From Sulfitobacter sp. S223 (GTDB taxonomy: Bacteria; Pseudomonadota; Alphaproteobacteria; Rhodobacterales; Rhodobacteraceae), in NCBI RefSeq assembly GCF_025143825.1, contig NZ_CP083560.1, positions 1,550,001 through 1,614,000 of the forward strand: 64,000 bases of DNA, read 5' to 3'. Both the position numbers and the translations under genes were made by a program. Every line of letters starts with the position of its first letter. Position 1 is the first letter of the stretch. The notes beneath the pieces were generated by a model, which was not told the DNA's origin, did no database searches, and was given only the letters and a program-made list of their open reading frames with translations. Positions 24,896 through 34,310 of the stretch are shown here, piece after piece.

Positions 24896-26434
24896 CTATC
24901 CCTTTAGATGGATGTTGAACTTTGCACGGATCGCACGATCAACAATTGGATCAAGGGCTGCAGCAGACGGTGCGCCTAGAATTGCCTCCTTGCGTGCAAC
25001 GGCTGTTTCAATCAGGTCGGGCTTGTCTTTCTCAACCCATTCTTTGGGCGACATGCGGTTGCCGTAGGTCGGGTAGCAGTGGTCGCTTTGCATCCGGCTA
25101 AGCGTGCCGGACGTCCCGAGGTAGTGGCCGGGTCCACCTAAACAAACCTCGGCCATCTGATCCAGCGCCAGAGTCTCGTCGTTGACTTCAATGCCACGTA
25201 CACAGCGCAGCGCCTGTCCGATGATGTCATCCCCCAAAATCAGGCTTTCGTGGCAGAACCCCAGCAGGGACGCGTGCATGCCCGCAGCTTCATACACCAT
25301 GTTAAGACCAGAGAGACCGGCCATCACGTTCGAACACATCTGCTCCCATCCAGCCTGCATATCCGGCAGCTTGCTGTCGGCAATCCCTGCCGCAGCGCCA
25401 CCGGGCAGATCGTAGAAGGCATGCATCTGGGCGCAGCCCGCGGTCAGCAAGGCTTGCTCACCCGAGCCGCCGGTCATCGCCCCTGTGCGCAGGTCCAGCC
25501 CAAAGGGCCACGTGCCGAAGATCACAGGATGGCCCGGTTTGACTGCCGTGACATAGACAAGTCCCGCCAGACATTCGGCAACGGCCTGCACAATGGCCCC
25601 TGCCACAGTAGAGGGCGCCGTCGCCCCCGCCATACCGGCCGAGAGAAGCAGCACAAGCATGCCGTGCTTGATGCATTCCTCCATGACCAGACAGCTTTCG
25701 GTGGCGAACTTCATCGGGGGGACAACAAAGCAGTTGGAGTTGGTGACGAAGGGACGCTCGCGCCATTTGTCCTCACCGCCGGCAATCATATGCAGCATCT
25801 CGATTGCAGGGGCGACGAAGGCGGGATCGGTAAAGGACGTACCGATATGTTTTGTGGTTCCGCTTACGCAGGCATAAATGGAGTTATAATCCATCTCCAT
25901 ATTGTCCAGGATGTCTCGGCAGACCATCGGGCGCTGACAAAAGTGGATGTTTTCCAGTGTGTTCACGATTTTTGCCGCGTCATGCAAATCCTGCACACCA
26001 CAATCGCGGTAGTGCTTGCCATCCACATCGACCAGATGCACCGCTGCCCCTGCGGTACCATAGTGTACGCGGGTGCCCGACAGATCCAGATCGTTCATGC
26101 CGTCGCGGCTCATCAAGGTGAGAGAACGGTTGGCGCGGGCTAATGTGTCTTCGACCAAGGCGCGGGGAAAGCGGATGCGCCCGTCATCGCCCAACACAGC
26201 CCCGGCTGCGGTGAGGTATGCAACACCGGAGGCGGGCGCATCAGCCAGACCAATGGTTTCTAGTGCATCAAGGGCTGCATGGTGGATTTTAAGCACATCC
26301 GCTTCTGACAATGGTTTGTACTGGCCGCCCTCAAGACCAGCGCGCACGGGGCGCAAGCTATCGGGCAGGGCAGTGGAGCGGGCAGCACGGCGCGCCGCGC
26401 GGCCACCGGAGCGGGATGATGTTTGAACATTCAT
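24896..26434 (-). CDS. MttB-like (trimethylamine methyltransferase family) protein, non-pyrrolysine
   Basis: 512 residues. The N-terminus is basic (GGRAARRAAR), then the TIM-barrel corrinoid methyltransferase family: HYGTAGAAVHLVDVDG, PSTVAGAIVQAVAECLAGLVY, GCAQMHAFYDLPGG and GHYLGTSGTLSRMQSDHCYP. No in-frame amber codon, so it is the pyrrolysine-free branch; a characterised member of that branch demethylates glycine betaine. Substrate here is unknown, probably a methylated amine. Normally a corrinoid protein gene is nearby; none is in this window. Methylated amines are common Roseobacter substrates. Confidence 0.8.
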   Translation of the reverse strand: MNVQTSSRSGGRAARRAARSTALPDSLRPVRAGLEGGQYKPLSEADVLKIHHAALDALETIGLADAPASGVAYLTAAGAVLGDDGRIRFPRALVEDTLARANRSLTLMSRDGMNDLDLSGTRVHYGTAGAAVHLVDVDGKHYRDCGVQDLHDAAKIVNTLENIHFCQRPMVCRDILDNMEMDYNSIYACVSGTTKHIGTSFTDPAFVAPAIEMLHMIAGGEDKWRERPFVTNSNCFVVPPMKFATESCLVMEECIKHGMLVLLLSAGMAGATAPSTVAGAIVQAVAECLAGLVYVTAVKPGHPVIFGTWPFGLDLRTGAMTGGSGEQALLTAGCAQMHAFYDLPGGAAAGIADSKLPDMQAGWEQMCSNVMAGLSGLNMVYEAAGMHASLLGFCHESLILGDDIIGQALRCVRGIEVNDETLALDQMAEVCLGGPGHYLGTSGTLSRMQSDHCYPTYGNRMSPKEWVEKDKPDLIETAVARKEAILGAPSAAALDPIVDRAIRAKFNIHLKG

Positions 26435-26821
26435 GAGCAGTTCTTTCTAAAAGAGGGGCGTGATGGGCTTGCTGCGTTTCCCTATGGTGCCCCGCGTGCC
26501 GCGCGGCCGCGCTCAGCGCCGATGGTGCGCTTGACCAAAATCGCCGTGCAGGTTGTGTGCTGCATGCCTGGGCTCCCTTTGACCACAAGAGTGGAAAGGA
26601 AAGGCGACCAAATCTGTCCTATTTGCGACGCTGGTCAATTTTTCGCTACCGCGTCGGAACCAGCGTGTTTTTGCCGGTTTCCGGCCGTTTAGGCGACGAT
26701 TGGCTCGTGGTGAATCCGCCTGCCTCGCATTGTCGGGAACGAATACCTAATTGCAGTGTTATCGCACTGAAGGGCAGCCAGACTGTCTGACATGGATAAT
26801 AGAAATATTTAGGAGACAACC
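26435..26821. other. Intergenic region between the MttB-like gene and the outer membrane protein gene
   Basis: Divergent gap of 387 bases. No reading frame in it has a ribosome binding site or a family resemblance. It should hold both promoters; an AT-richer stretch lies just before 26822 with AGGAGA as ribosome binding site. I see no riboswitch-like fold. Confidence 0.5.
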
Positions 26822-27412
26822 ATGAAAACGTTCAACAAATTCGGTACCGCATCCGTTCTGGCGACATCACTGCTTGGCACCACAGCCTTTGCAGGCAACT
26901 TGGCAGACCCGGTTGTCGAGCCCGTTGCAGAGCCCATTTACGCCCCTGTTGAAGTAGGGACTGACTGGACCGGCGCTTATGGTGGTCTGAACCTTGGCTA
27001 CGCCGACATCGACGGTGACGGCGATGCGGATGGCGATGATGCGACCTATGGTGTGCACCTTGGTTACGACTATGACTTTGGTCGCTACGTCGTTGGTGGC
27101 GAGCTTGAGTATGACAAGACAGACATCGATCTTGGCGGCGCGGCAGACGTTGATAGCGTGACGCGCTTGAAACTGCGCGGCGGTTACGATCTGGGCCGGA
27201 CTTTGGTTTATGCAACAGCCGGTGCTGCACGTGTGGACACCAGCCTGGGTAAAGACACTGGTGAATTCGTCGGTGTTGGTGTTGCCTATCAGGTCACAGA
27301 CCGCTTCACCGTAGGTGGTGAACTGCTGGAGCACCGCTTTGATGATATCGGTGGTTCCGGCGTTGACGCCGATGCCACAACCTTCAACCTGCGTGGTTCG
27401 TTCCGCTTCTAA
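26822..27412 (+). CDS. Outer membrane beta-barrel protein
   Basis: 196 residues. Signal peptide about 1-24 (LLGTTAFA). A short Pro/Val/Glu segment is followed by an eight-strand barrel of the Opa/OmpA-like type: GTDWTGAYGGLNLGYADI starts the barrel and NLRGSFRF ends it with the C-terminal Phe needed for outer membrane insertion. The first surface loop is a run of Asp and Gly (62-73), like a calcium-binding loop. Function unknown; structural or adhesion roles are common. RBS AGGAGA; strong terminator downstream. Confidence 0.82.
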   Translation: MKTFNKFGTASVLATSLLGTTAFAGNLADPVVEPVAEPIYAPVEVGTDWTGAYGGLNLGYADIDGDGDADGDDATYGVHLGYDYDFGRYVVGGELEYDKTDIDLGGAADVDSVTRLKLRGGYDLGRTLVYATAGAARVDTSLGKDTGEFVGVGVAYQVTDRFTVGGELLEHRFDDIGGSGVDADATTFNLRGSFRF

Positions 27413-27430
27413 GGTTCAAGGTACGGTAAG

Positions 27431-27464
27431 AAGGGCGCGCCCGTAACAAGGCGCGCCTTTTTTT
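27431..27464 (+). terminator. Rho-independent terminator after the outer membrane protein gene
   Basis: Stem AAGGGCGCGCC / GGCGCGCCTTT (11 bp with one G-T pair), eight-base loop, then TTTTTTT. Converging aminotransferase ends at 27470. Confidence 0.88.
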
Positions 27465-27469
27465 GTGGG

Positions 27470-28648
27470 TTAGCGGTTTGCGCTTAGCTGTTCTGCAAAG
27501 GCGCAAAGCGTCTTGAGGGCTTGCTCGAATGCGCTGTCCTCGATCGTCATTGCCACCCTGATATGGCCCGCTGCAGCTGCGCCAAAGCTCTCTCCGGGCA
27601 TCACAGCGATATGATGCGCATCCAGCAGGGCGTTGGCAAAGCTTTCACCATTCAGACCCGTGGCTGAGACATCGAGCATCATGTACATTGCGCCTCCGTT
27701 CGGGACAGTGCCGACCACATTTTGCGCGGCCAGCACGTTCTGGGCCAAGGTGCGGCGGCGGCGGAACGGCTCTGCGATCTCTGCCTCGAACGCGTCGCCC
27801 AGCTCTAGCGCGAACAAGGCCGCATCCTGAATGTAGCCGGGGACGCCATAGGTGGTGTGCGTGGCGAGATTGATCAAATGCTCTACGATTTCTTCAGGCC
27901 CGATTACCCAGCCGATCCGCGATCCCGTCATGGCGTGGCTTTTCGACATGGAGCCGACAACCAGCGTGCGCTCTGCCATACCCTCAAGCGCGCGGGGGGA
28001 GATATGCGTGCCTTCCCAAATCTGGGTGTCATAGACCTCATCCGAGATGAGCCACAGATCATGGTCACGGCAAACCTCTGCGATACCTTCCAGCGTTTCG
28101 CGGCTGTAGATCACGCCCGTTGGATTGTTGGGTGAGTTTACGAGCAGGGATTTCGCCCCGTCTGCCACTGCCGCAATATCAGCGGGGCGCGGTTGAAACG
28201 CAGCCTCGGCCTGGGCCTCAATAGCAACGGGCACCGCGCTGGCGCCGCGCAGGGTGCCGGGGTAGGTGGCATAATAGGGATCGATATAAAGCGCCGTATC
28301 GCCGGGATCGATCACAGCCATATGCGCTGCGAAAAGCGCTGACTGTCCACCGGGTGTGATCATCACGTTGTCGCGGTTGGTGGGCACACCTGTGCGCGCC
28401 GTAACCCGCGCGGCAATTGCGTCGCGCAAAGCATTGATACCCGGAATTGCGGCATAACCAGTATGTCCCGCCATGGACGCGCGGTGCATGTCTTGCAGGA
28501 TCGGCGCAGCGGTGCGGATGTCATGCTCGCCGATGGTCAGCTCCGTCACTGCTGTGCCTTCGGCGATCATCTGGCGCGCGCGCAAAAAGACCTCCCAGCC
28601 GTCAGAGCCACCGCCCAGAATACTGCTAATCCGTGTTGATGCCTGCAT
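27470..28648 (-). CDS. PLP-dependent aminotransferase (class I/II)
   Basis: 392 residues from the ATG at 28648 with AAGGAG before it. Fold type I aminotransferase: PGGQSALFAAHM, NSPNNPTGVIYSRE, SDEVYDTQIWEG, and the PLP lysine in VGSMSKSHAMTGSRIGW, closing with the substrate Arg in AGHIRVAMT. Most similar in layout to aspartate/tyrosine aminotransferases; the exact amino acid is not evident. Single gene, divergent from cysS across 234 bases. Confidence 0.88.
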   Translation of the reverse strand: MQASTRISSILGGGSDGWEVFLRARQMIAEGTAVTELTIGEHDIRTAAPILQDMHRASMAGHTGYAAIPGINALRDAIAARVTARTGVPTNRDNVMITPGGQSALFAAHMAVIDPGDTALYIDPYYATYPGTLRGASAVPVAIEAQAEAAFQPRPADIAAVADGAKSLLVNSPNNPTGVIYSRETLEGIAEVCRDHDLWLISDEVYDTQIWEGTHISPRALEGMAERTLVVGSMSKSHAMTGSRIGWVIGPEEIVEHLINLATHTTYGVPGYIQDAALFALELGDAFEAEIAEPFRRRRTLAQNVLAAQNVVGTVPNGGAMYMMLDVSATGLNGESFANALLDAHHIAVMPGESFGAAAAGHIRVAMTIEDSAFEQALKTLCAFAEQLSANR

Positions 28649-28882
28649 GATTTGCTCCTTTCCAGTTGTTGAGCGCAGGGGCGCAGAGGCGGGCGGAATT
28701 GTCAATCAACCTTGACCGGACTGCGTGCCTTGGGCTAGGCAGGAAGCATGACAAAGATGACGCTGATTATTTGCTGTACCATTACCTGCTGAGATACCTC
28801 TCGCGGGCCTTGATCACGTTGTTTTATTCTCATTGAAACTGTGCCATGTCCCGCGCATCCCCGCGCCGATAGGATATTTGCC

Positions 28883-30241
28883 ATGACGACCCTCAAACTG
28901 CACAACACCAAGACACGCAAGCGCGAGGATTTCGCGCCGATTGATCCGCAAAACGTGCGGATGTACGTCTGCGGCCCCACGGTCTATGACCGCGCACACC
29001 TTGGTAATGCGCGGCCGGTGATTGTGTTTGACGTGCTTTTCCGTCTGCTGCGCCACATCTACGGTGCAGATCACGTGACCTATGTGCGCAATTTCACCGA
29101 TGTGGATGACAAGATCAACGCGCGCAGCGCTGCAAGCGGCAGGTCCATCGGTGAGATTACCGAAGAGACGATCGGCTGGTTCCTAGAGGACATGGGCGCT
29201 GTCGGCGCCCTGCAACCCACGCACATGCCCCGCGCCACTGAATACATCCCGCAGATGGTTGCGATGATCGAAGGTCTGATGGCCGATGGCTTCGCCTATG
29301 AAAAGGACGGTCACGTCCTGTTTCGCGTGCGCAAGTACAAAGAGTACGGCGCGCTGTCGGGTCGGTCGGTGGATGACATGATCGCTGGTGCGCGGGTCGA
29401 AGTCGCGCCCTACAAAGAAGACCCGATGGATTTCGTTCTGTGGAAGCCTTCGGATGCAGAAACACCCGGTTGGGACAGTCCGTGGGGCCGTGGGCGCCCG
29501 GGCTGGCATATAGAATGCTCTGCCATGGCGCATGAGCTGCTGGGATCGCATTTCGACATCCACGGCGGCGGCAACGATCTGATGTTCCCGCACCATGAGA
29601 ACGAGATCGCGCAAAGCTGCTGCGCGGGCGACAAGTTCGCCAATGTCTGGCTGCACAATGAGATGTTGCAGGTAGAGGGTAAGAAGATGTCCAAGTCCTT
29701 GGGCAATTTCTTTACCGTACGTGACCTGCTGGATCAGGACGTGCCGGGCGAAGTGATCCGCTTTGTGATGCTCAGCACCCATTACCGTAAGCCGATGGAC
29801 TGGACAGAGAAGAAGCGCGAAGAGGCAGAGAAGACGCTGCGCAAGTGGTATGCCTTGGCCGCTGCTGCCGATGGTAGCACGCCGGATGAGGATTTGATTG
29901 GTCTATTGGCCGATGATCTGAACACGGCAGGCGCGATTGGTCATTTGCACAAGCTCGCAGGTGCAGGGGACGCTGCCGCACTGCGCAGTGGATTGCAGCT
30001 TTTGGGGCTGATGGGGGACATCATTCCTGCATGGGCCGCACAGGCCTCTTTTGATCTGGTGGACTACGAAGCATTCCTGAGTGATGCGCGTGTTACTGCG
30101 ATGGAAACAAAGGACTTTGCCGATGTAGACCGGATTAAATCCATGCTGGTCGCCGCTGGTGTTCAGGTGCAAATGAGCAAGGATGGCGTCGTGCTGACGC
30201 CAACGCCTGAGTTTGACGCCGACAAGCTGGAGGCGCTCTGA
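28883..30241 (+). CDS. cysS: Cysteinyl-tRNA synthetase
   Basis: 452 residues from the ATG at 28883. Class I synthetase signatures: [17 protein letters not shown] (HIGH motif as HLGN, with the zinc Cys), [20 protein letters not shown] (zinc His), and [11 protein letters not shown] (KMSKS). Charges tRNA-Cys in the cytoplasm. The TGA overlaps the ATG of cimA by one base, the start of a five-gene coupled operon. Slightly shorter than E. coli CysS at the C-terminus. Confidence 0.97.
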   Translation: MTTLKLHNTKTRKREDFAPIDPQNVRMYVCGPTVYDRAHLGNARPVIVFDVLFRLLRHIYGADHVTYVRNFTDVDDKINARSAASGRSIGEITEETIGWFLEDMGAVGALQPTHMPRATEYIPQMVAMIEGLMADGFAYEKDGHVLFRVRKYKEYGALSGRSVDDMIAGARVEVAPYKEDPMDFVLWKPSDAETPGWDSPWGRGRPGWHIECSAMAHELLGSHFDIHGGGNDLMFPHHENEIAQSCCAGDKFANVWLHNEMLQVEGKKMSKSLGNFFTVRDLLDQDVPGEVIRFVMLSTHYRKPMDWTEKKREEAEKTLRKWYALAAAADGSTPDEDLIGLLADDLNTAGAIGHLHKLAGAGDAAALRSGLQLLGLMGDIIPAWAAQASFDLVDYEAFLSDARVTAMETKDFADVDRIKSMLVAAGVQVQMSKDGVVLTPTPEFDADKLEAL

Positions 30242-31863
30242 TGGAACGCCTCTCGCTCTACGACACCACCCTGCGTGACGGGCAGCAAACCCAAGGCGTG
30301 CAATTCTCTACCGAAGAAAAGCAAATCATCGCAAAGACGCTGGACGCGCTGGGCGTGGATTACATCGAGGGTGGCTGGCCGGGGGCGAACCCGACGGATT
30401 CCGCATTCTTTGACGAAGCGCCCAAAACGCGCGCGACAATGACAGCCTTTGGCATGACCAAACGCAATGGCATGTCCGCCGAAAATGACGATGTGCTGGC
30501 CGCCGTGATGAATGCCAACACCGCCAGTGTTTGTCTGGTTGGCAAGACCCATGAATTCCACGTCAAAACCGCGCTCGGCATCACATTGCCCGAAAACACA
30601 GAAAACATCGCAAAATCCATCGCCCATCTGGTCGCTCAGGGGCGCGAGGCGCTGTTTGATGCGGAGCATTTCTTTGACGGCTATAAATCCAACCCTGCCT
30701 ATGCGTTGGAAGCGATCCGCGCGGCCTACGACGCTGGCGCGCGCTGGATTGTGCTGTGTGATACCAATGGCGGCACATTGCCCGCCGAAGTGGGGCGCAT
30801 CACAGCAGACGTCATTGCCTCTGGTATCAGTGGTGACCGTTTGGGCATCCACACCCATGACGATACAGAGAACGCGGTGGCCTGTACGCTGGCAGCCGTA
30901 GACGCCGGTGCGCGTCAGATACAAGGCACGCTTAACGGTCTGGGCGAACGCTGCGGGAATGCAAATCTTACGACCCTTATCCCGATCCTGAAGCTTAAAG
31001 AACCTTATGCCAGCCAGTATGAGACAGGGATAAGCGATGAGGCTTTGCAAGGGCTGACCCGTACGTCGCGGATGCTGGATGAAATTCTCAACCGTGTACC
31101 GATGAAGCAGGCGGGTTTTGTGGGCGGTTCGGCCTTTGCGCACAAAGCGGGGTTGCACGCCAGCGCGATCCTTAAAGATCCCAGTACCTATGAGCATATC
31201 GATCCCGCGCTTGTGGGCAACGCGCGGATTATTCCGATGTCCAATCAGGCGGGCCAGTCCAACCTGCGCCGCCGTCTGGCAAGCGCCGGACTGGACGTTG
31301 AAAAGGGCGATCCCGCGCTTGCGTTGATCCTTGACGAGGTGAAGGCGCGGGAGGCCGAGGGCTACAGCTATGATACGGCACAAGCGAGCTTTGAGCTGTT
31401 GGCGCGCAAGGTGCTGGGGCAGATGCCTGAATTGTTCGAGGTCAAACGCTACCGCGTGACCGTTGAGCGGCGCAAAAACAAGCACAACCAGATGATCAGC
31501 CTGTCTGAGGCTGTCGTCGTGGTTAAGGTGGACGGCGAAAAGCGTCTGTCAGTTTCGGAAAGCATGGACGAGACAGGCAGCGACCGTGGCCCGGTCAATG
31601 CATTAAGCAAAGCGCTGGTGAAGGATTTGGGTCAGTATTCCGCACAATTGGAAGACTGGCGGCTGGTCGATTTCAAGGTACGTATCACGCAAGGCGGCAC
31701 AGAGGCGGTGACCCGCGTCATCATCGACAGCGAAGACGCGCAGGGCCGCCTTTGGTCTACTGTGGGCGTTTCAGCCAACATAGTTGATGCGTCTTTTGAG
31801 GCCCTGCTGGATGCCATCCGTTGGAAACTGATACGCGATATGGATGTGAAGAGTGCTGGTTAG
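30241..31863 (+). CDS. cimA: (R)-citramalate synthase
   Basis: 540 residues. HMGL-like catalytic barrel with TTLRDGQQTQGVQFS, HTHDDTENAVAC (metal His pair) and GLGERCGNANL. C-terminal LeuA-type allosteric domain from about residue 400. The length and TTLRDGQQ start fit citramalate synthase rather than isopropylmalate synthase. Makes citramalate from pyruvate and acetyl-CoA for isoleucine synthesis. The last 11 bases overlap the next gene. Confidence 0.93.
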   Translation: MERLSLYDTTLRDGQQTQGVQFSTEEKQIIAKTLDALGVDYIEGGWPGANPTDSAFFDEAPKTRATMTAFGMTKRNGMSAENDDVLAAVMNANTASVCLVGKTHEFHVKTALGITLPENTENIAKSIAHLVAQGREALFDAEHFFDGYKSNPAYALEAIRAAYDAGARWIVLCDTNGGTLPAEVGRITADVIASGISGDRLGIHTHDDTENAVACTLAAVDAGARQIQGTLNGLGERCGNANLTTLIPILKLKEPYASQYETGISDEALQGLTRTSRMLDEILNRVPMKQAGFVGGSAFAHKAGLHASAILKDPSTYEHIDPALVGNARIIPMSNQAGQSNLRRRLASAGLDVEKGDPALALILDEVKAREAEGYSYDTAQASFELLARKVLGQMPELFEVKRYRVTVERRKNKHNQMISLSEAVVVVKVDGEKRLSVSESMDETGSDRGPVNALSKALVKDLGQYSAQLEDWRLVDFKVRITQGGTEAVTRVIIDSEDAQGRLWSTVGVSANIVDASFEALLDAIRWKLIRDMDVKSAG

Positions 31864-32830
31864 GATTCTGAAAAATATAGGCATTTCGGTTGTGTCTGTG
31901 TTGGCCGTTGCCGTAGTGCTGGTGTTTTCGCAACGTCCCGGACAAACGACCGGCGAAGGCGGGCTGGATTTCCGCCGTCAGCTGACGGCAGGCCGCGAAA
32001 ACCCCGCAGCACTACAGGCGTTGCCGATGCGCGACGGCTACCAGATGCAGGTGCGTACATATGGCGGTGCAGATAATGTGCCGCTTTTGGTGCTGGTGCA
32101 TGGGTCTGGTTGGCACGGTCTCCAATTTGACAGGCTTGCCAATGAGCTGTCTCGCGACGCTGATGTGATCGTTCCGGATTTGCGCGGCCATGGGACGGCA
32201 CCGGGGCGGCGTGGCGACATCGATTATATCGGGCAATTGGAAGATGATCTTGCCGATCTGATCAAAGCCGTGGCGAAGCCGGGCCAGAAGGTTATTATGG
32301 GGGGGCACAGCTCGGGTGGCGGGCTGGTTGTGCGCTTTGCTGGCGGGCAGCATGGTGATCTGCTTGATGGTGCGATATTGCTTGCGCCGTTTCTCAAGCA
32401 TAATGCGCCAACCACGCGCGAAAATTCGGGTGGCTGGGCGCATGTGCTGACTCGCAGGATCATCGGATTGAGCATTCTCAACAGTGTCGGCATGACAACA
32501 TTCAACCACCTTCCGGTTATTCAGTTCAATATGCCGCGCACGGTCTTGGAAGGACCGTTAGGCGATACTGCCACTACGTCTTATTCATTCAGGCTCAACA
32601 CCTCCTTTGCGCCTCGCAGCAGGTATCTGGATGATGTTGCAGCGCTTCCGCCTTTTGTGTTGCTGGCCGGCAGCGCGGACGAGGCATTTGACGCATCGCA
32701 ATACGCGCCTACCATGGGGGATGTGACCAGCAAGGGCCGCTATGACATGATCTTGGGGGCAAACCACCTTGATCTGGTCGATGACCCGCGCACAGAGGCG
32801 ATTATCAAAGGATTTGTGAATGAGTTCTGA
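31853..32830 (+). CDS. Alpha/beta hydrolase, membrane-anchored
   Basis: 325 residues from a GTG that overlaps the end of cimA. N-terminal hydrophobic segment at about 9-26 (signal anchor). Alpha/beta hydrolase core: VLVHGSGWHG (oxyanion loop), DLRGHGTAPG, nucleophile elbow GGHSSGGGLV, then ADEAFDASQ (Asp) and GANHLDLV (His), a complete Ser-Asp-His triad. Probably a periplasm-facing lipase or esterase; substrate unknown. Overlaps the next gene by 11 bases. Confidence 0.82.
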   Translation: MLVRILKNIGISVVSVLAVAVVLVFSQRPGQTTGEGGLDFRRQLTAGRENPAALQALPMRDGYQMQVRTYGGADNVPLLVLVHGSGWHGLQFDRLANELSRDADVIVPDLRGHGTAPGRRGDIDYIGQLEDDLADLIKAVAKPGQKVIMGGHSSGGGLVVRFAGGQHGDLLDGAILLAPFLKHNAPTTRENSGGWAHVLTRRIIGLSILNSVGMTTFNHLPVIQFNMPRTVLEGPLGDTATTSYSFRLNTSFAPRSRYLDDVAALPPFVLLAGSADEAFDASQYAPTMGDVTSKGRYDMILGANHLDLVDDPRTEAIIKGFVNEF

Positions 32831-33548
32831 TGCAAAAATGGAAGCGTTCTTCAAACTGCATCGGGATCTTCCGCGCGAGGGGCCGGGTGTGCCGCAGGAT
32901 GTGGCTTGGGCTGTATCCCTGTTAACGTTGCCTGCGCGTGCGCGGATGGCAGACGTCGCCTGTGGTCCGGGCGGCGATATCGCTTCATTGTTAGAGGCTG
33001 CACCTGACGGGCATGTGACAGCTTTGGACGCAACGCCTCATTTCGTTGAAGCCGCACGCGCCCTGTGGCGTGAGGATGACCGCGTGACGGTGTTGAAGGC
33101 TGACATGAAAGTGATTGCCAACCAGTACGATCTGATCTGGTGTGCCGGTGCTGTCTATTTCATGGGGGTAGAAACCGCCTTGCGCGCGTGGCGGAAATCC
33201 TTGTTGCCCGAAGGGGCCATCGCGTTTTCTGAGGCGTGCTGGTTCACCGATACCCCGTCTGAACGGGCAAAGGCACTTTGGGATCGGGAATACCGGACCA
33301 TGCAGAACGCGGCTGGCATCACTGCGCAGATCAATGCTGCAGGCTATGAGGTGGTAGCTCAGCGCCGGTTGTCCGACAACGCCTGGGAGGCATATTTCAC
33401 GCCCCTGGATGCACGTATTGCGATGCTGCGGGAAGGGGCGGACGCTGCTCTGACCACTGTACTGGACGAGGCAGAAGAAGAAGCGGCTTGCTGGCGCGCG
33501 CACCGCGATGAATATGGCTATCTGCTTAGCGTGGTGCGCCCGAAGTGA
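32820..33548 (+). CDS. Class I SAM-dependent methyltransferase
   Basis: 242 residues. Rossmann-type methyltransferase: motif I DVACGPGGDIASLL near residue 45, ALDATPHFVEAAR as the SAM ribose contact, DLIWCAGAVYFMG and then LLPEGAIAFSEACW. Small-molecule methyltransferase of the type 11 family; substrate unknown. Translationally coupled on both sides (11 bases with the hydrolase, GTGA with the next gene). Confidence 0.82.
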   Translation: MSSDAKMEAFFKLHRDLPREGPGVPQDVAWAVSLLTLPARARMADVACGPGGDIASLLEAAPDGHVTALDATPHFVEAARALWREDDRVTVLKADMKVIANQYDLIWCAGAVYFMGVETALRAWRKSLLPEGAIAFSEACWFTDTPSERAKALWDREYRTMQNAAGITAQINAAGYEVVAQRRLSDNAWEAYFTPLDARIAMLREGADAALTTVLDEAEEEAACWRAHRDEYGYLLSVVRPK

Positions 33549-34309
33549 CTTGGTCTGATGATCTGAATGCCTGTGCCGCCATTGTTGAGCGGGGCGATCC
33601 GCTGCGTTTTCGTACCGCGATGCTAGCGCCTGTGGCGCAACGTGCCGCGCTGTTTGCGCTATATGCGTTTAACGTGGAAGTAAGCCGCGCGCCGTGGGTC
33701 ACCCAAGAGGCGATGATCGCCGAGATGCGCCTGCAGTGGTGGCGCGATGTGTTAGAGGAAATCGCCGAAGGTGGCCCTGTCCGGCGCCACGAGGTGGCAA
33801 CACCCTTGGCAGAGGTTGTCAGTCCCGATCAGGCAAGACTGCTGGACGCGCTTGTGGCTGCCCGGGGTTGGGATATTTACCGCGATCCTTTTGAGGATGC
33901 TGCCGATCTTGAGCGCTATATCGACCAGACGTCAGGCCATCTGATGTGGGTGGCTGCATCAGTTCTGGGGCAGGCGGAGCAGGACCCTGTGCGCCATGCA
34001 GGCCGTGCGGCGGGCATTGGTGCGTGGCTGCGGGCGATCCCCGCGCTTGAAGCTGCGGGGCGGGTTCCGTTGTTGGACGGAACGCCGTCCGGCGTTGCTG
34101 ATCTGGCGCAAAGCGGGCTGGACGCGCTTACACTGGCGCGTAAGGGCAGGGCTTCGGTCGCACGTGCCTGTGCACCTGCATTGCTGCCGGCAACCGCTGC
34201 TGAGCCTGCGTTGAAGCAAGCACGCAGTTATCCGCAGACGGTCGTCGAAGGGCGACTGCCTGATGTCGGCTTGGGCTTTACTGTGCGGGCCGCTACTGCG
34301 CGTTGGTAG
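33545..34309 (+). CDS. Squalene/phytoene synthase family protein (NDUFAF6-like)
   Basis: 254 residues from a GTG overlapping the previous stop. All-alpha prenyl synthase fold: FALYAFNVEVSRAPW, RLQWWRDVLEEI, and DPFEDAADLERYIDQTSG. The Asp-rich DxxxD substrate motifs of true phytoene synthases are altered, which fits the bacterial relatives of mitochondrial NDUFAF6, a complex I assembly factor, rather than carotenoid synthesis. No carotenoid genes are nearby. Ends two bases before the converging MFS gene. Confidence 0.78.
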   Translation: MTWSDDLNACAAIVERGDPLRFRTAMLAPVAQRAALFALYAFNVEVSRAPWVTQEAMIAEMRLQWWRDVLEEIAEGGPVRRHEVATPLAEVVSPDQARLLDALVAARGWDIYRDPFEDAADLERYIDQTSGHLMWVAASVLGQAEQDPVRHAGRAAGIGAWLRAIPALEAAGRVPLLDGTPSGVADLAQSGLDALTLARKGRASVARACAPALLPATAAEPALKQARSYPQTVVEGRLPDVGLGFTVRAATARW

Positions 34310-34310
34310 T

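Noticed and set aside
25250..26143. 297-residue plus-strand open frame opposite the MttB-like gene
   Set aside because: Shadow frame, rich in His, Arg and Gly, no recognisable domain.
26423..26692. Small gene of 89 codons before the outer membrane protein
   Set aside because: No ribosome binding site, no family, and it overlaps the start region of the divergent gene.
30163..31485. 440-residue minus-strand open frame opposite cimA
   Set aside because: Same reasoning: shadow of a conserved gene without motifs.
33545..34309. Carotenoid phytoene synthase
   Set aside because: Asp-rich catalytic motifs are altered and no carotenoid genes are near; NDUFAF6-type relatives fit better.
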